A DNA stretch of 64,000 nt from Polaromonas sp. (GCF_029945895.1 NZ_JAQSDL010000084.1:62001-126000), one strand, 5' to 3'. Numbered from the stretch's first letter, positions 43,494 to 51,511 are shown. Translations and numbers: made by a program. Notes: generated from the letters alone by a model not told the origin.

Positions 43494-44066
43494 TCAGTCT
43501 TTGGCGTCAAAGCCCTGCTGGACCAGCCAGTCGGCGCCCGCCTCCTGGCGTGTCCGGGCGTCGCTGCCCTGACCGCCCTCGCCATCGTCCTCAAAAATCA
43601 CCAGGTCCTGGTCGTCGTCCCGGTCGCTGTCTTGGTCTTCATCCTGGTCTTCGTCGCTGACGATGATCGCGCTGGCCACCGGCAGACCGGCCATGTACTC
43701 CAGACCGGCCGTCACCGCCAAAAACCTCTCCCCACCCGGCGACCGCAGCACGATCTCGGCCAGTTCCCGTGCCCAGGGCGCCAGCGCCAGGCTGCCAGCC
43801 AGGCTGCTCCAGGGCGGAAACACATCCTCGTCATGCGTGAGCAGGTGCTCCATGGCGGCTTTCCCGGTGAAGTCAAAACCCTGGTGAAAAACGACGGCCA
43901 CCATTTCCGGGCTGATATCCATCATCTGCACCAGAAAGGCCATCTCCTGGCGTTTGCCGGCCAGGCGCTGCTGCAGCACGTCGCGCCCTTCGGAGTCGAA
44001 GCGCAGGTCCTCCATCTCGGACTGGTAGGCCGAGCGCAACTCAAGGAAGTAGGGGGAGATGCTCAT
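43494..44066 (-). CDS. uncharacterised acidic protein, J-domain operon gene 2
   Basis: A 190-aa soluble protein of unknown function. Residues 1-60 contain a helical, Glu-rich region (SAYQSEMEDLRFDSEGRDVL, KRQEMAFLVQMMDISPEMVA). The middle has PPWSSLAGSLALAPWARELA. Residues ~138-165 form a low-complexity Asp/Glu/Gln tract (SDEDQDEDQDSDRDDDQDLV). Start ATG 44066 lies 13 bp after the J-domain gene stop with GGGGGAG just upstream, so coupling is very likely. Confidence 0.8.
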   Translation of the reverse strand: MSISPYFLELRSAYQSEMEDLRFDSEGRDVLQQRLAGKRQEMAFLVQMMDISPEMVAVVFHQGFDFTGKAAMEHLLTHDEDVFPPWSSLAGSLALAPWARELAEIVLRSPGGERFLAVTAGLEYMAGLPVASAIIVSDEDQDEDQDSDRDDDQDLVIFEDDGEGGQGSDARTRQEAGADWLVQQGFDAKD

Positions 44067-44079
44067 GCAGCCGGGGTTT

Positions 44080-44370
44080 TCATGGTTCAGTTCCTTGGGT
44101 CAGCGGGTCGAAATAGTTTTGCCAGATGTCAGTCGCGGTGGCCAGCGGGCTGTCCAGCAGGTTGCGGCGGCGGTTGTCGTCGTAAGCCTGGCGTTTTTCA
44201 GTGTCCGACAGCACTTCGTACGCTTCCTGCACCGCCCGAAAACGCGCCGGCGCCTGCGGATCAGCATTTTTGTCGGGGTGCCAGAACGAAGCCTTCTGGC
44301 GAAAGGCCTTCTTGACGTCGGCCAGCCTGGCAGCGCTGTCCAGCCCGAGGGCGGTGTAGTGATCGGTCAT
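44080..44370 (-). CDS. J-domain (DnaJ-like) co-chaperone
   Basis: A 96-aa protein consisting of a J domain and a short tail. It starts MTDHYTALGLDSAARLADVK, has HPD at residues 31-33 in SFWHPDKNADPQ, then FRAVQEAYEVLSDTEKRQAY, and a C-terminal ATDIWQNYFDPLTQG. There is no Gly/Phe region, zinc finger or substrate-binding domain, so it would recruit Hsp70 (DnaK) to a specific client. The three genes that follow on the same strand are the obvious client candidates. Longer upstream reading is not supported by homology. Confidence 0.92.
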   Translation of the reverse strand: MTDHYTALGLDSAARLADVKKAFRQKASFWHPDKNADPQAPARFRAVQEAYEVLSDTEKRQAYDDNRRRNLLDSPLATATDIWQNYFDPLTQGTEP

Positions 44371-44571
44371 GCGCAGGTGAGGTTGTGCTGGACCGAAGGC
44401 AAGGCGCTGCCACGGCATGTTGAAGGGCTCACCGGCAGGGAAAAGCACAGGCGCGGGCGACGGGGAGACCCAGGATTATGCACGCCCGGCCCTTTTCAGG
44501 GCGGGAGGCCGTTGAATGCCCTTGCGCCCGACCGGCCGGGCCGGGTTAAGCGCTCAAGACGGCCCGGGGCC

Positions 44572-45255
44572 TCAAGCCCACGCCGACAAGCGCCCCGACA
44601 CCAGCCTGAAACGCCGGCCACAGCGCGCCGCCAGCGTTTCGTCATGAGTCACCATCACAAAGGCCGTGCCGTGCTCGCGGGCGAGTTGCAGCATCAGTTC
44701 GAACACGCCGTCGGCGGTGCTCCGGTCCAGGTTGCCGGTGGGTTCGTCGGCCAGCACACAGGCTGGCCGTGTGACCAGCGCACGCGCAATCGCCACACGC
44801 TGTCGCTCGCCGCCCGACAGTTCAGCCGGGCGGTGGTGAATGCGGTCTTTCAGGCCCACGCTGGCCAGCATCGCGCCGGCGGTTTGCGCCGCCTTCTCGC
44901 GATCCTCACGCCGTATCCACAGCGGCATGGCCACATTGTCGAGCGCGCTGAACTCCGGCAGCAGGTGGTGGAACTGGTACACAAAGCCCAGATGCCGGTT
45001 GCGCAACTCGCCCTGTTCGGCCGGCGACAGCGCAGACATCTGTTGCCCCTTGAGCTCGACGCTCCCGCTGGTGGGTGCATCCAGTCCGCCCATCAGGTGC
45101 AGCAAGGTGCTTTTGCCGGAGCCGGAGGCGCCGACGATGGCCAGGGTTTCACCGGCAAAGACCTGCAGGTCCACACCGTGCAGCACGGTCAGGTCGATCG
45201 GGCCTTCGTGGAAGCGTTTGGTCAGGCCCTGGGCCTTGAGCACGACCTCATTCAT
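44572..45255 (-). CDS. lolD: lipoprotein-releasing ABC transporter ATP-binding protein
   Basis: ATPase of the LolCDE complex that extracts outer-membrane lipoproteins from the inner membrane. The 227-aa product has Walker A ([16 protein letters not shown]), the Q-loop region [15 protein letters not shown] typical of LolD, signature [15 protein letters not shown], Walker [15 protein letters not shown] and the H-loop MVTHDE. ATG 45255 ([15 protein letters not shown]) is chosen over a GTG nine bases earlier. It follows lolC by about 21 bp. Confidence 0.95.
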   Translation of the reverse strand: MNEVVLKAQGLTKRFHEGPIDLTVLHGVDLQVFAGETLAIVGASGSGKSTLLHLMGGLDAPTSGSVELKGQQMSALSPAEQGELRNRHLGFVYQFHHLLPEFSALDNVAMPLWIRREDREKAAQTAGAMLASVGLKDRIHHRPAELSGGERQRVAIARALVTRPACVLADEPTGNLDRSTADGVFELMLQLAREHGTAFVMVTHDETLAARCGRRFRLVSGRLSAWA

Positions 45256-45276
45256 AGGAGACACCCAAAAAATCTT

Positions 45277-46530
45277 TTATTCATATCTGAGAGCCTCTGC
45301 GGGGTTCACGCGGCTGGCGCGCCAGCTCGGATAAATGGTGGCCAGGAAAGCCAGCACCAGTGCAATCACGACGATGGGCATGATGTCGGCGTACTGCGGT
45401 TCACTGGGCATGCGGCTGATCAGGTAGATGTCTTTAGGTAAAAAGCTGGCGTTGAGCAGGCGCTCCAGCGCGGGCACGATCACGTCGATGTTGAGCGCAA
45501 TGCCCAGCCCCAGCAGCAGGCCGGACAAGGTGCCGATCACGCCAACCATCGCGCCCTGCACCATGAAAATGCCCATGATGCTTTTGGGGCTGGCGCCCAG
45601 GGTGCGCAGGATGGCGATGTCGGCGCGTTTGTCGGTGACCGTCATCACCAGGGTGCTGACCAGGTTGAAAGCGGCAACGGCCACGATCAGGGTCAGGATG
45701 ATGAACATCATGCGTTTTTCAAGCTGCACGGCGGCAAACCAGGTCTTGTTCTGCCGCGTCCAGTCGCGGATCAGCAAATCACCGCTGAGGCTGCGCGACA
45801 ACTCGGCCGCCACTTCGCGCGCCTGGTGCAGGTCCTTGAGCTTGACGCGGATGCCGGTCGGGCCTTCAAGGCGGAAAATCCTGGCGGCGTCGTCCTGGTG
45901 CAACATCACCAGCGCCGAGTCGTATTCGAAGTGGCCCGAGTCGAAGGTGCCGACCACGGTCATCTGCTTGAGGCGCGGCACCACACCCGCCGGCGTGACC
46001 TGGCCACTGGGGGCAATCAGCGTCACCTGGTCACCCTCACGCACCCCCAGCGAACGTGCGAGTTCGCCGCCCAGCACCACGCCGAACTGGCCGGGCACGA
46101 GCCTGGCCAGCGTGCTGACCGAGGCGGCAGCGAGGTCGGTCACCTGGCCCTCCAGCGCCGGATCGATGCCGCGCACCAGCGTGCCCTTCATGTCTTCGCC
46201 ACGCGCCAGCAGGGCCTGTGCGGAAATAAACGTCGCAGCACCCACCACCTGCCGGTTGGCCTTGATTTCGGACAGTGTTTTCTGCGGGTCCGGCAGCGCC
46301 GCGCCATTGGGTGCAAACACCTCGATGTGCGAGATCACGCCCAGCATGCGGTCGCGCACTTCCTTCTGGAAGCCGTTCATCACGCTGAGCACAATGATCA
46401 GCGCAGCTACTCCGAGCGCGATGCCCAGCATGGAAACGCCCGAGATGAAGGAAATAAACCCGTTGCGCCGCGTGGCGCGGCCGGCGCGGGTGTAGCGCCA
46501 GCCCAGAATCAGTTCATAGGGGATTTGCAT
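45277..46530 (-). CDS. lolC: lipoprotein-releasing ABC transporter permease LolC/LolE
   Basis: Inner-membrane subunit of the Lol exporter, 417 aa. The N-terminal TM helix is in RNGFISFISGVSMLGIALGV, followed by a large periplasmic domain (residues ~45-265) and three C-terminal TM helices with the FtsX-like ADIAILRTLGASPKSIMGIF motif. A single permease gene accompanies lolD, so a homodimeric LolF-like arrangement (LolF2D2) is likely, as in many bacteria outside the gammaproteobacteria. ATG 46530 follows a short leader. Confidence 0.93.
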   Translation of the reverse strand: MQIPYELILGWRYTRAGRATRRNGFISFISGVSMLGIALGVAALIIVLSVMNGFQKEVRDRMLGVISHIEVFAPNGAALPDPQKTLSEIKANRQVVGAATFISAQALLARGEDMKGTLVRGIDPALEGQVTDLAAASVSTLARLVPGQFGVVLGGELARSLGVREGDQVTLIAPSGQVTPAGVVPRLKQMTVVGTFDSGHFEYDSALVMLHQDDAARIFRLEGPTGIRVKLKDLHQAREVAAELSRSLSGDLLIRDWTRQNKTWFAAVQLEKRMMFIILTLIVAVAAFNLVSTLVMTVTDKRADIAILRTLGASPKSIMGIFMVQGAMVGVIGTLSGLLLGLGIALNIDVIVPALERLLNASFLPKDIYLISRMPSEPQYADIMPIVVIALVLAFLATIYPSWRASRVNPAEALRYE

Positions 46531-46622
46531 GGGACGATTGTGGCATCAGCCGGGGACCTTCCACATAACTCCCGCCCTGCACGGGTTATGCAGAGGGGCC
46601 TTGCATCCCGGACAATAGGGGC

Positions 46623-47687
46623 ATGCCCGACTCCCTCCCCCCGCCCTCACACCATGGGGTGTTGCCTTTTGCCGCCTGCGCTTCTGACGACTGGCTGCCT
46701 GCCGTCCAGGCCATGCCAACCGGTGCTTTTCGCAACTTTGGCAAGTTGCTGCAGGGCATGCAGCCGGTCCACACCGACAGCGGCGATGTGCGCTCGCTGT
46801 CGCCGCCGCACGAGCGGGTGCTGGCCCGGGCGCTGGGCCTGCCCGCGTCCGACGGCCTGATCCCCTGGGCCGCCTGGCAGCACCTGCAGGCCGGCGGCAC
46901 GCCCCCGGACCGGGCCTGGGCGGTCATCACGCCTTGCCATTGGGCCATGGGCCGCGAACACGCCACCATGACCGACCCGGCCGCGCTGGACCTGGCGGAG
47001 GGCGAGTCGCGCACGCTGCTGGCGGCCATGCAGCCCTACTTCGAGACCTACGGCATCACGCTGCACTATGCGGACCCGACACGCTGGCTCGCCGAAGGCG
47101 AGCTGTTTCGCCACCTGCCCAGTGCCTCGCTGGACCGCGTGCTGGGCCGCAATGTGGACCCCTGGCTGCCCGGCGCTGGAAGCGTGGGGGCCCGTTTCGG
47201 CGCCGGGCCGCCCCAAGCCGAAACAGCCCCCTCGGGGGGCAGCGTATTCCACGAAGCGAAAACCGTGGGGGCCAAAGCAATGCGTTTGCTGCAGAACGAA
47301 ATGCAGATGCTGCTTTACACCCATGCGGTCAACGACGCGCGTGCGGCCAAAAGGCAGCTGACCGTCAACTCCTTCTGGATCAGCGGCAGCGGCGCCCTGC
47401 CTGATACCTTCCATGCCAAAGTGCAGTCGGCCACCACGCTCTCGCGCAGCCTGGCCCACGCCGCATTCAGCGACGACTGGGCCGCTTACGCACAAGCCTG
47501 GATGGCGCTTGATGCCGGCGAAGGCGCGCGGCTGCTCGCCCTGCAGCAAGGCGGCGCGACGGTCCGGCTGAGCCTGTGCGGTGAACGTCATGCCATCACC
47601 TTCGAAACCGCAAAAACCGGAATCTTCTCCAGAATGAAACGTCTTTTTGGCCAGCAGTCCTTGTCTGCTCTGCTCGAGCAGCTATGA
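46623..47687 (+). CDS. conserved protein upstream of recJ, function unknown
   Basis: A 354-aa soluble protein. Recognisable blocks are WAVITPCHWAMGREHATMTD, YFETYGITLHYADPTRWLAE, NEMQMLLYTHAVNDARAAKR and LTVNSFWISGSGALPD. Related genes are sometimes labelled phosphoglycerate mutase, but no catalytic motif of that enzyme is visible, so I do not adopt the name. A GC-rich family B repeat encodes GSVGARFGAGPPQAETAPSG at ~residues 187-206, probably a surface loop insertion. The last codons and the recJ start lie in a family A repeat. ATGA overlap with recJ implies coupling. Confidence 0.8.
   Translation: MPDSLPPPSHHGVLPFAACASDDWLPAVQAMPTGAFRNFGKLLQGMQPVHTDSGDVRSLSPPHERVLARALGLPASDGLIPWAAWQHLQAGGTPPDRAWAVITPCHWAMGREHATMTDPAALDLAEGESRTLLAAMQPYFETYGITLHYADPTRWLAEGELFRHLPSASLDRVLGRNVDPWLPGAGSVGARFGAGPPQAETAPSGGSVFHEAKTVGAKAMRLLQNEMQMLLYTHAVNDARAAKRQLTVNSFWISGSGALPDTFHAKVQSATTLSRSLAHAAFSDDWAAYAQAWMALDAGEGARLLALQQGGATVRLSLCGERHAITFETAKTGIFSRMKRLFGQQSLSALLEQL
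47183..47277 (+). repeat. GC-rich repeat family B, copy 4, inside a coding sequence
   Basis: aagcgtgggggcccgtttcg, later ccccctcggggggcagcg, then gcgaaaaccgtgggggcc. This shows the family's terminal tgggggc motif and ccccctcgggggg core. It is translated in frame by the gene upstream of recJ. Confidence 0.6.
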
Positions 47688-47698
47688 AAATAATAGTA
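47636..47698 (-). repeat. Interspersed repeat family A, copy 9, at the gene/recJ junction
   Basis: Minus reading: tactattattttcatagctg, ctcgagcagagcagacaagg, actgctggccaaaaagac. It spans the final codons of one gene and the first codons of recJ, including the ATGA overlap. Confidence 0.72.
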
Positions 47699-49420
47699 CG
47701 TGAGGCACCGCCGCGCAGCGTCTGGGCGCTGCAGCAGGCTGGCGTTCACCCCTTGCTGGCGCAGTTGTATGCGGCGCGCGGGGTGCGCACCGCCGACGAG
47801 CTCGACGACGGTCTGGCCCGGCTGCTGCCGCCAGCGTCCATGAAAGGCACTGCGGAGGCCGCCGTGCTGCTGGCTGACGCCATCGCCGCGAACAGGAAGA
47901 TCTGCGTGGTGGCCGACTACGACTGCGACGGCGCCACCGCCTGTGCCGTCGCGCTGCGCGGCCTGCGCCTGCTGGGCGCCACCCAGGTCGGCTACATCGT
48001 GCCGGACCGCGTGGTTGACGGCTACGGGCTGACCGCAAGCATTGCGGAGCGCGTCAAGGCCACGGGCGCCGACCTGCTGGTCACGGTGGACAACGGCATC
48101 GCCAGCATCGACGGCGTGGCGCGCGCACGCGCGCTGGGCATGCAGGTGCTGGTGACCGACCACCACCTGCCGGCGTTGAAAGACGGTGCCATCGTGCTGC
48201 CCGACGCCGACGTGATCGTGAACCCGAACCAGCCCGGCTGCACGTTCGAGAGCAAGGCCATGGCCGGCGTCGGCGTGATGTTTTATGTGTTGCTGGCGCT
48301 GCGTGCCGAGCTGCGAAAGCGCGGCATGTTTGATTCAGCCAATCAGCCCAAACTGGATGTCCTGCTCCCGCTGGTGGCACTCGGCACGGTCGCCGATGTG
48401 GTCAAACTCGACACCAACAACCGCCGCCTGGTGGCGCAAGGCCTCAAGCGCATACGCAGTGGCGCCCTGCCGGCTGGTCTGGCGGCGCTGTTCACCGCCG
48501 CCGGCCGCGTCGCGGCGGTGGCGACCAGTTTCGACTTCGGGTTTGCCGTCGGCCCGCGCATCAACGCCGCCGGCCGGCTCAGCGACATGACGCTGGGCAT
48601 CGAGTGCCTGCTGACCGACGACGCGGGCCGCGCCGGGGAACTCGCCAAAACCCTGGACGGCATCAACCGTGAGCGGCGTGACATCGAGGCCGGCATGCGC
48701 GAGCAGGCCCAGTTGGCCGCCGACGCGATGATCGACGAAGACGCTCACGGGGAATATGGGCCGCCACCGGCGATTGCCATCTTCGACCCCGACTTTCACG
48801 AAGGCGTGGTCGGCATCGTGGCCTCGCGCATCAAGGACAAGCTGCACCGGCCGACCTTTGTGTTTGCGGCCAGCCAGGCGCCGGGCAAGGAACATGAACT
48901 CAAGGGCTCGGGCCGCTCGATCGCCGGCTTTCACCTGCGCGACGCGCTGGACCTGGTGGCCAAACGCCACCCCGGCGTCTTGTTGCGTTTTGGCGGCCAC
49001 GCGATGGCGGCCGGCTGCACGATTGCCGAGGAACACTTCGAGGTGTTCGAGCAGGCGCTGCAGCAGGTGGCGCACGAGTGGCTGGACGCGGCCACCTTGC
49101 TGCGCCGCCTCGACACCGACGGCCCGCTGGCACCCGAGTACCGGCGCGCCGACCTGGTGGACACGCTGCACAAGGAGGTCTGGGGCCAGGGTTTTGCGGC
49201 GCCGACCTTCAGCGAGGAGGTCGAGGTCATCTCGCAGCGGCTGGTGGGCGAAAAACACCTGTCGCTCAAGCTCAAGCACCAGGGCCAGCCGGTGGACGGC
49301 ATCTGGTTCGGCCACACCGAGTCGCTGCCGGCACGAGTCAAGCTGGCCTTCCGGCTCGATGCCGACGAGTGGCAGGGCATCAAACGTGTGCGTTTTCTGG
49401 TGGAGGCAGCAGAAATTTGA
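47684..49420 (+). CDS. recJ: single-stranded-DNA-specific 5'-3' exonuclease RecJ
   Basis: Exonuclease used in recombination, mismatch and base-excision repair. The 578-aa product has DHH-family motifs: VVADYDCDGATA (Asp78/80/82), VTVDNG, VTDHHLPA (DHH 159-161), and the DHHA1 domain with GSGRSIAGFHLRDALD and RFGGHAMAAGCTI, followed by an OB-like C-terminal domain. The start MKIIVREAPPRSVW lies inside a family A repeat, so its ribosome-binding region is repeat-derived. It overlaps the upstream gene by four bases. Confidence 0.96.
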   Translation: MKIIVREAPPRSVWALQQAGVHPLLAQLYAARGVRTADELDDGLARLLPPASMKGTAEAAVLLADAIAANRKICVVADYDCDGATACAVALRGLRLLGATQVGYIVPDRVVDGYGLTASIAERVKATGADLLVTVDNGIASIDGVARARALGMQVLVTDHHLPALKDGAIVLPDADVIVNPNQPGCTFESKAMAGVGVMFYVLLALRAELRKRGMFDSANQPKLDVLLPLVALGTVADVVKLDTNNRRLVAQGLKRIRSGALPAGLAALFTAAGRVAAVATSFDFGFAVGPRINAAGRLSDMTLGIECLLTDDAGRAGELAKTLDGINRERRDIEAGMREQAQLAADAMIDEDAHGEYGPPPAIAIFDPDFHEGVVGIVASRIKDKLHRPTFVFAASQAPGKEHELKGSGRSIAGFHLRDALDLVAKRHPGVLLRFGGHAMAAGCTIAEEHFEVFEQALQQVAHEWLDAATLLRRLDTDGPLAPEYRRADLVDTLHKEVWGQGFAAPTFSEEVEVISQRLVGEKHLSLKLKHQGQPVDGIWFGHTESLPARVKLAFRLDADEWQGIKRVRFLVEAAEI

Positions 49421-49478
49421 GTGATTTTGGCCTCCAGCCCAACAAGGACGTACGCGAGCAGCTATTTATTTGGTAGCA
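49419..49478 (-). repeat. Interspersed repeat family A, copy 10, directly after recJ
   Basis: Minus reading: gctaccaaataaatagctgc, tcgcgtacgtccttgttggg, ctggaggccaaaatcactca. It begins at the recJ stop codon and occupies half of the gap to the Crp/Fnr gene. Confidence 0.78.
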
Positions 49479-49533
49479 CTTTAGGCCGGCGCAGCCTGCC
49501 ATCACCATCACCCCCGGAAGTGAGCGTCATCCC

Positions 49534-50184
49534 ATGAACGACCCCCTCGTCTTGTACCCCGCCCTGGCCCAGGTCGTGCCCGCGCTGGCCGAGCTGGGGC
49601 CGGAGGCCGGCCCGCTCAGCGTGCCGGCCGGCACCGTGCTGTTCGATGAAAACGCGCCCTGCCAGGGTTTTCCGCTGGTGCTCAGCGGCGAGATCAAGGT
49701 CTCGCGCCATTCCGGCGACGGGCGTTCGCTGGAACTCTACCGGGTGGTCCCCGGCGAGTTGTGCCTGGTCTCCAGCGCCTGCCTGTTTCGCAGCCAGCCG
49801 CTGTCGGCCCAGGGCCTGACCACCAAGCCCACCACCCTGCTGCTGATTGCCCCGCCGGTGTTTGCCCGCTGGCTGGAAACCCCGGTGTTCCGCAATGCGG
49901 TGCTGGGACTGTTTGCCGAACGCATGGCCGACCTCACCGGCTTGATCGACGCCGTCGCCTTCCAGCGACTGGACCAGCGGCTGGCGGCAGCCCTGCTGGG
50001 CCGTGGCCAGGACCTGGCGCTGACGCACCAGGCGCTGGCCGACGAGCTGGGCACCGTGCGCGAAATCGTCTCGCGCCTGTTGCGCCGCTTTGAGCGCGAG
50101 GGCTGGTTGGAGCTGGCGCGTGAGCACATCCACATCCGCGACAGCGCTGCACTCCGCGCCATGGCCGCGGCCCTGCACGCCTGA
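49534..50184 (+). CDS. Crp/Fnr family transcriptional regulator
   Basis: A 216-aa regulator with an N-terminal cyclic-nucleotide-binding-like beta roll (residues ~20-120: SVPAGTVLFDENAPCQGFPL, GEIKVSRHSGDGRSLELYRV) and a C-terminal winged helix (ALTHQALADELGTVREIVSR, FEREGWLELAREHIHIRD). The N-terminal Cys cluster that binds the FNR Fe-S centre is absent; Cys residues occur at CQGF and ELCLVSSACLF, which might allow redox sensing. Its probable target is the small membrane-protein gene just downstream, separated by 111 bp. GGAAGTGA precedes the ATG. Confidence 0.9.
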   Translation: MNDPLVLYPALAQVVPALAELGPEAGPLSVPAGTVLFDENAPCQGFPLVLSGEIKVSRHSGDGRSLELYRVVPGELCLVSSACLFRSQPLSAQGLTTKPTTLLLIAPPVFARWLETPVFRNAVLGLFAERMADLTGLIDAVAFQRLDQRLAAALLGRGQDLALTHQALADELGTVREIVSRLLRRFEREGWLELAREHIHIRDSAALRAMAAALHA

Positions 50185-50295
50185 GTTCCGCACGGCCCAA
50201 CAGGCCGCTGCGTGACCCAGGTCACAGACCCGGGCCGCGCCGGGGCGCCCAATGCAGGTGTCAGCTTTTGTTTCCGCTTTTCAAAGGAGCCCACC

Positions 50296-50493
50296 ATGAA
50301 ATCCAACGTCGGCGGCATCGACCGCACCCTTCGCATCGTCCTCGGCCTGGTCCTGATCGGGCTGGCCGCCACCGGCACGGTTGGCCTGTGGGGCTGGATT
50401 GGTGTCGTCCCCCTGGCCACCGGCGCCATCGGCTGGTGCCCGCCTTACGCCCTGTTCGGCTGGAACACCTGCTCCATGAAAAACAAGGCGTGA
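50296..50493 (+). CDS. small DUF2892-like inner-membrane protein
   Basis: A 65-aa protein with two predicted TM helices: the first IVLGLVLIGLAATGTVGL, the second WIGVVPLATGAIGWCPPYALF. Its start MKSNVGGIDRTLRIVLGLVL is the DUF2892 pattern (YgaP C-terminal membrane region), and Cys residues (GWCPPY, NTCSM) are typical of the family. AAAGGAG lies ahead of the ATG. A Crp/Fnr regulator gene next to a DUF2892 gene often relates to sulfur or redox stress, which is an inference here. Confidence 0.88.
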   Translation: MKSNVGGIDRTLRIVLGLVLIGLAATGTVGLWGWIGVVPLATGAIGWCPPYALFGWNTCSMKNKA

Positions 50494-50675
50494 CGCGCCA
50501 GGCCTGAGCTCAAGCCGGGGCGCCGCCTGCGCCTTGCGCGGCGCGTCCCGCGCTGTAGCTTTTGTCTGACGACCCCTGACAGGGCATGCCTACAGTCGCA
50601 AGCCGCGGCCCGGTCCATGATCTGGGACAGAAGGTGCACCCGCCGGTGCTTCCATAAAACTCCCAGAGGAACAAC

Positions 50676-50750
50676 ATGAACACCATCATTTACATCGTCG
50701 GCCTGGTCGTCATCATTGGCTTCATCCTGTCCTATTTCGGCTTCCGCTGA
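50676..50750 (+). CDS. 24-residue single-pass membrane peptide
   Basis: A small open frame encoding MNTIIYIVGLVVIIGFILSY followed by FGFR and a stop. Nearly the entire peptide is one hydrophobic helix with a positively charged C-terminus. AGAGGA stands six bases ahead of the ATG, an excellent ribosome-binding site, which together with the composition supports real translation. Similar tiny proteins ending in GFR/GLR are, to my recollection, common in related genomes. Function unknown; membrane-localised regulation or stress response would fit such peptides. Confidence 0.7.
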   Translation: MNTIIYIVGLVVIIGFILSYFGFR

Positions 50751-50772
50751 AATCCACACCGGCGCGACCAAC

Positions 50773-50835
50773 GCTATTTAATTGATAGCTGCTTGCGCCC
50801 GTCCTTCATGGGCTGAAGGCACAAAAGACTTGAAC
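50773..50835 (+). repeat. Interspersed repeat family A, copy 11 (best-preserved)
   Basis: gctatttaattgatagctgc, ttgcgcccgtccttcatggg, ctgaaggcacaaaagacttg. All elements are present: the perfect GCTAT...ATAGC core, gcgcccgt, gggctg-agGC, and the A/T-rich end. Intergenic, between the small peptide gene and the convergent GST gene. Confidence 0.8.
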
Positions 50836-50839
50836 ATTT

Positions 50840-51511
50840 TCAGTGCAGCAGGGTGTATTCCCCGCCGCGCTGAATGGCCCGCTGGTAGGCCGGACGCGCG
50901 TGAATGCGCTCCAGAAAGGCCATCAGCTTCGGGCGGCTGGCGTCCAGCCCGCCGCGCGCTGCCGCTGCCTCCAGCACAAAACTCAGCTGGATGTCCGCAC
51001 CGCTGAAAGCTTCACCTGCAAACCAGGTGCTCTTTCCCAATTCCCCCTCCAGATAATCCAGGTGCTGCCTGATTTGCGGCTCGATGAAGGCCGCCTTGGT
51101 CTTGCTGCTGATCGCCTTGGCGATCGGTTTGGCAAAAAACGGCATGGGCGTGGTTTCTATCTTGTCGAACACCAGCTTGAGCAGCAGCGGCGACATGGCC
51201 GAGCCCTCGGCGTAGTGCAGCCAGTAGGTGTAGCGCAGCCGCGCCGGCGTTCCGGGCGCCGGAGAGAATTTTCCGGCTCCGTAACGCTCCACCAGATAGT
51301 CGATGATGGCCCCCGACTCGGCCAGGGTCAGCTCACCGTCGGTGATGACCGGCGACTTGCCCAGCGGATGCACGGCGCGCAGGGCCGCGGGCGCCAGCAT
51401 GGTTTGGGGGTCGCGCTCGTAACGCTGGATCTCGTAGTCAACGCCCAGTTCTTCGAGCAACCAGAGGATGCGTTGCGAGCGGGAGTGATTGAGGTGATGG
51501 ACAGTGATCAT
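50840..51511 (-). CDS. glutathione S-transferase family protein
   Basis: A 223-aa cytosolic GST. The thioredoxin-like N-terminal domain has VHHLNHSRSQRILWLLEELG, with the Ser/Asn active-site region at residues ~8-10, and the cis-Pro/ESGAIIDYLVERYG glutathione site. The all-helical C-terminal domain has TYWLHYAEGSAMSPLLLKLV and FSGADIQLSFVLEA. It resembles the bacterial GST clade common in betaproteobacteria. Substrate not predicted. Divergent from the PHP phosphatase gene. Confidence 0.92.
   Translation of the reverse strand: MITVHHLNHSRSQRILWLLEELGVDYEIQRYERDPQTMLAPAALRAVHPLGKSPVITDGELTLAESGAIIDYLVERYGAGKFSPAPGTPARLRYTYWLHYAEGSAMSPLLLKLVFDKIETTPMPFFAKPIAKAISSKTKAAFIEPQIRQHLDYLEGELGKSTWFAGEAFSGADIQLSFVLEAAAARGGLDASRPKLMAFLERIHARPAYQRAIQRGGEYTLLH

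Noticed and set aside
46564-46590. Imperfect inverted repeat cataact...gttatg between lolC and the gene upstream of recJ
   Set aside because: Arms are short with a bulge, no T-run, and no clear operator spacing.
46623-47687. Phosphoglycerate mutase annotation
   Set aside because: Name seems to be inherited in databases; no phosphohistidine RHG motif or alkaline-phosphatase-type metal site is visible.
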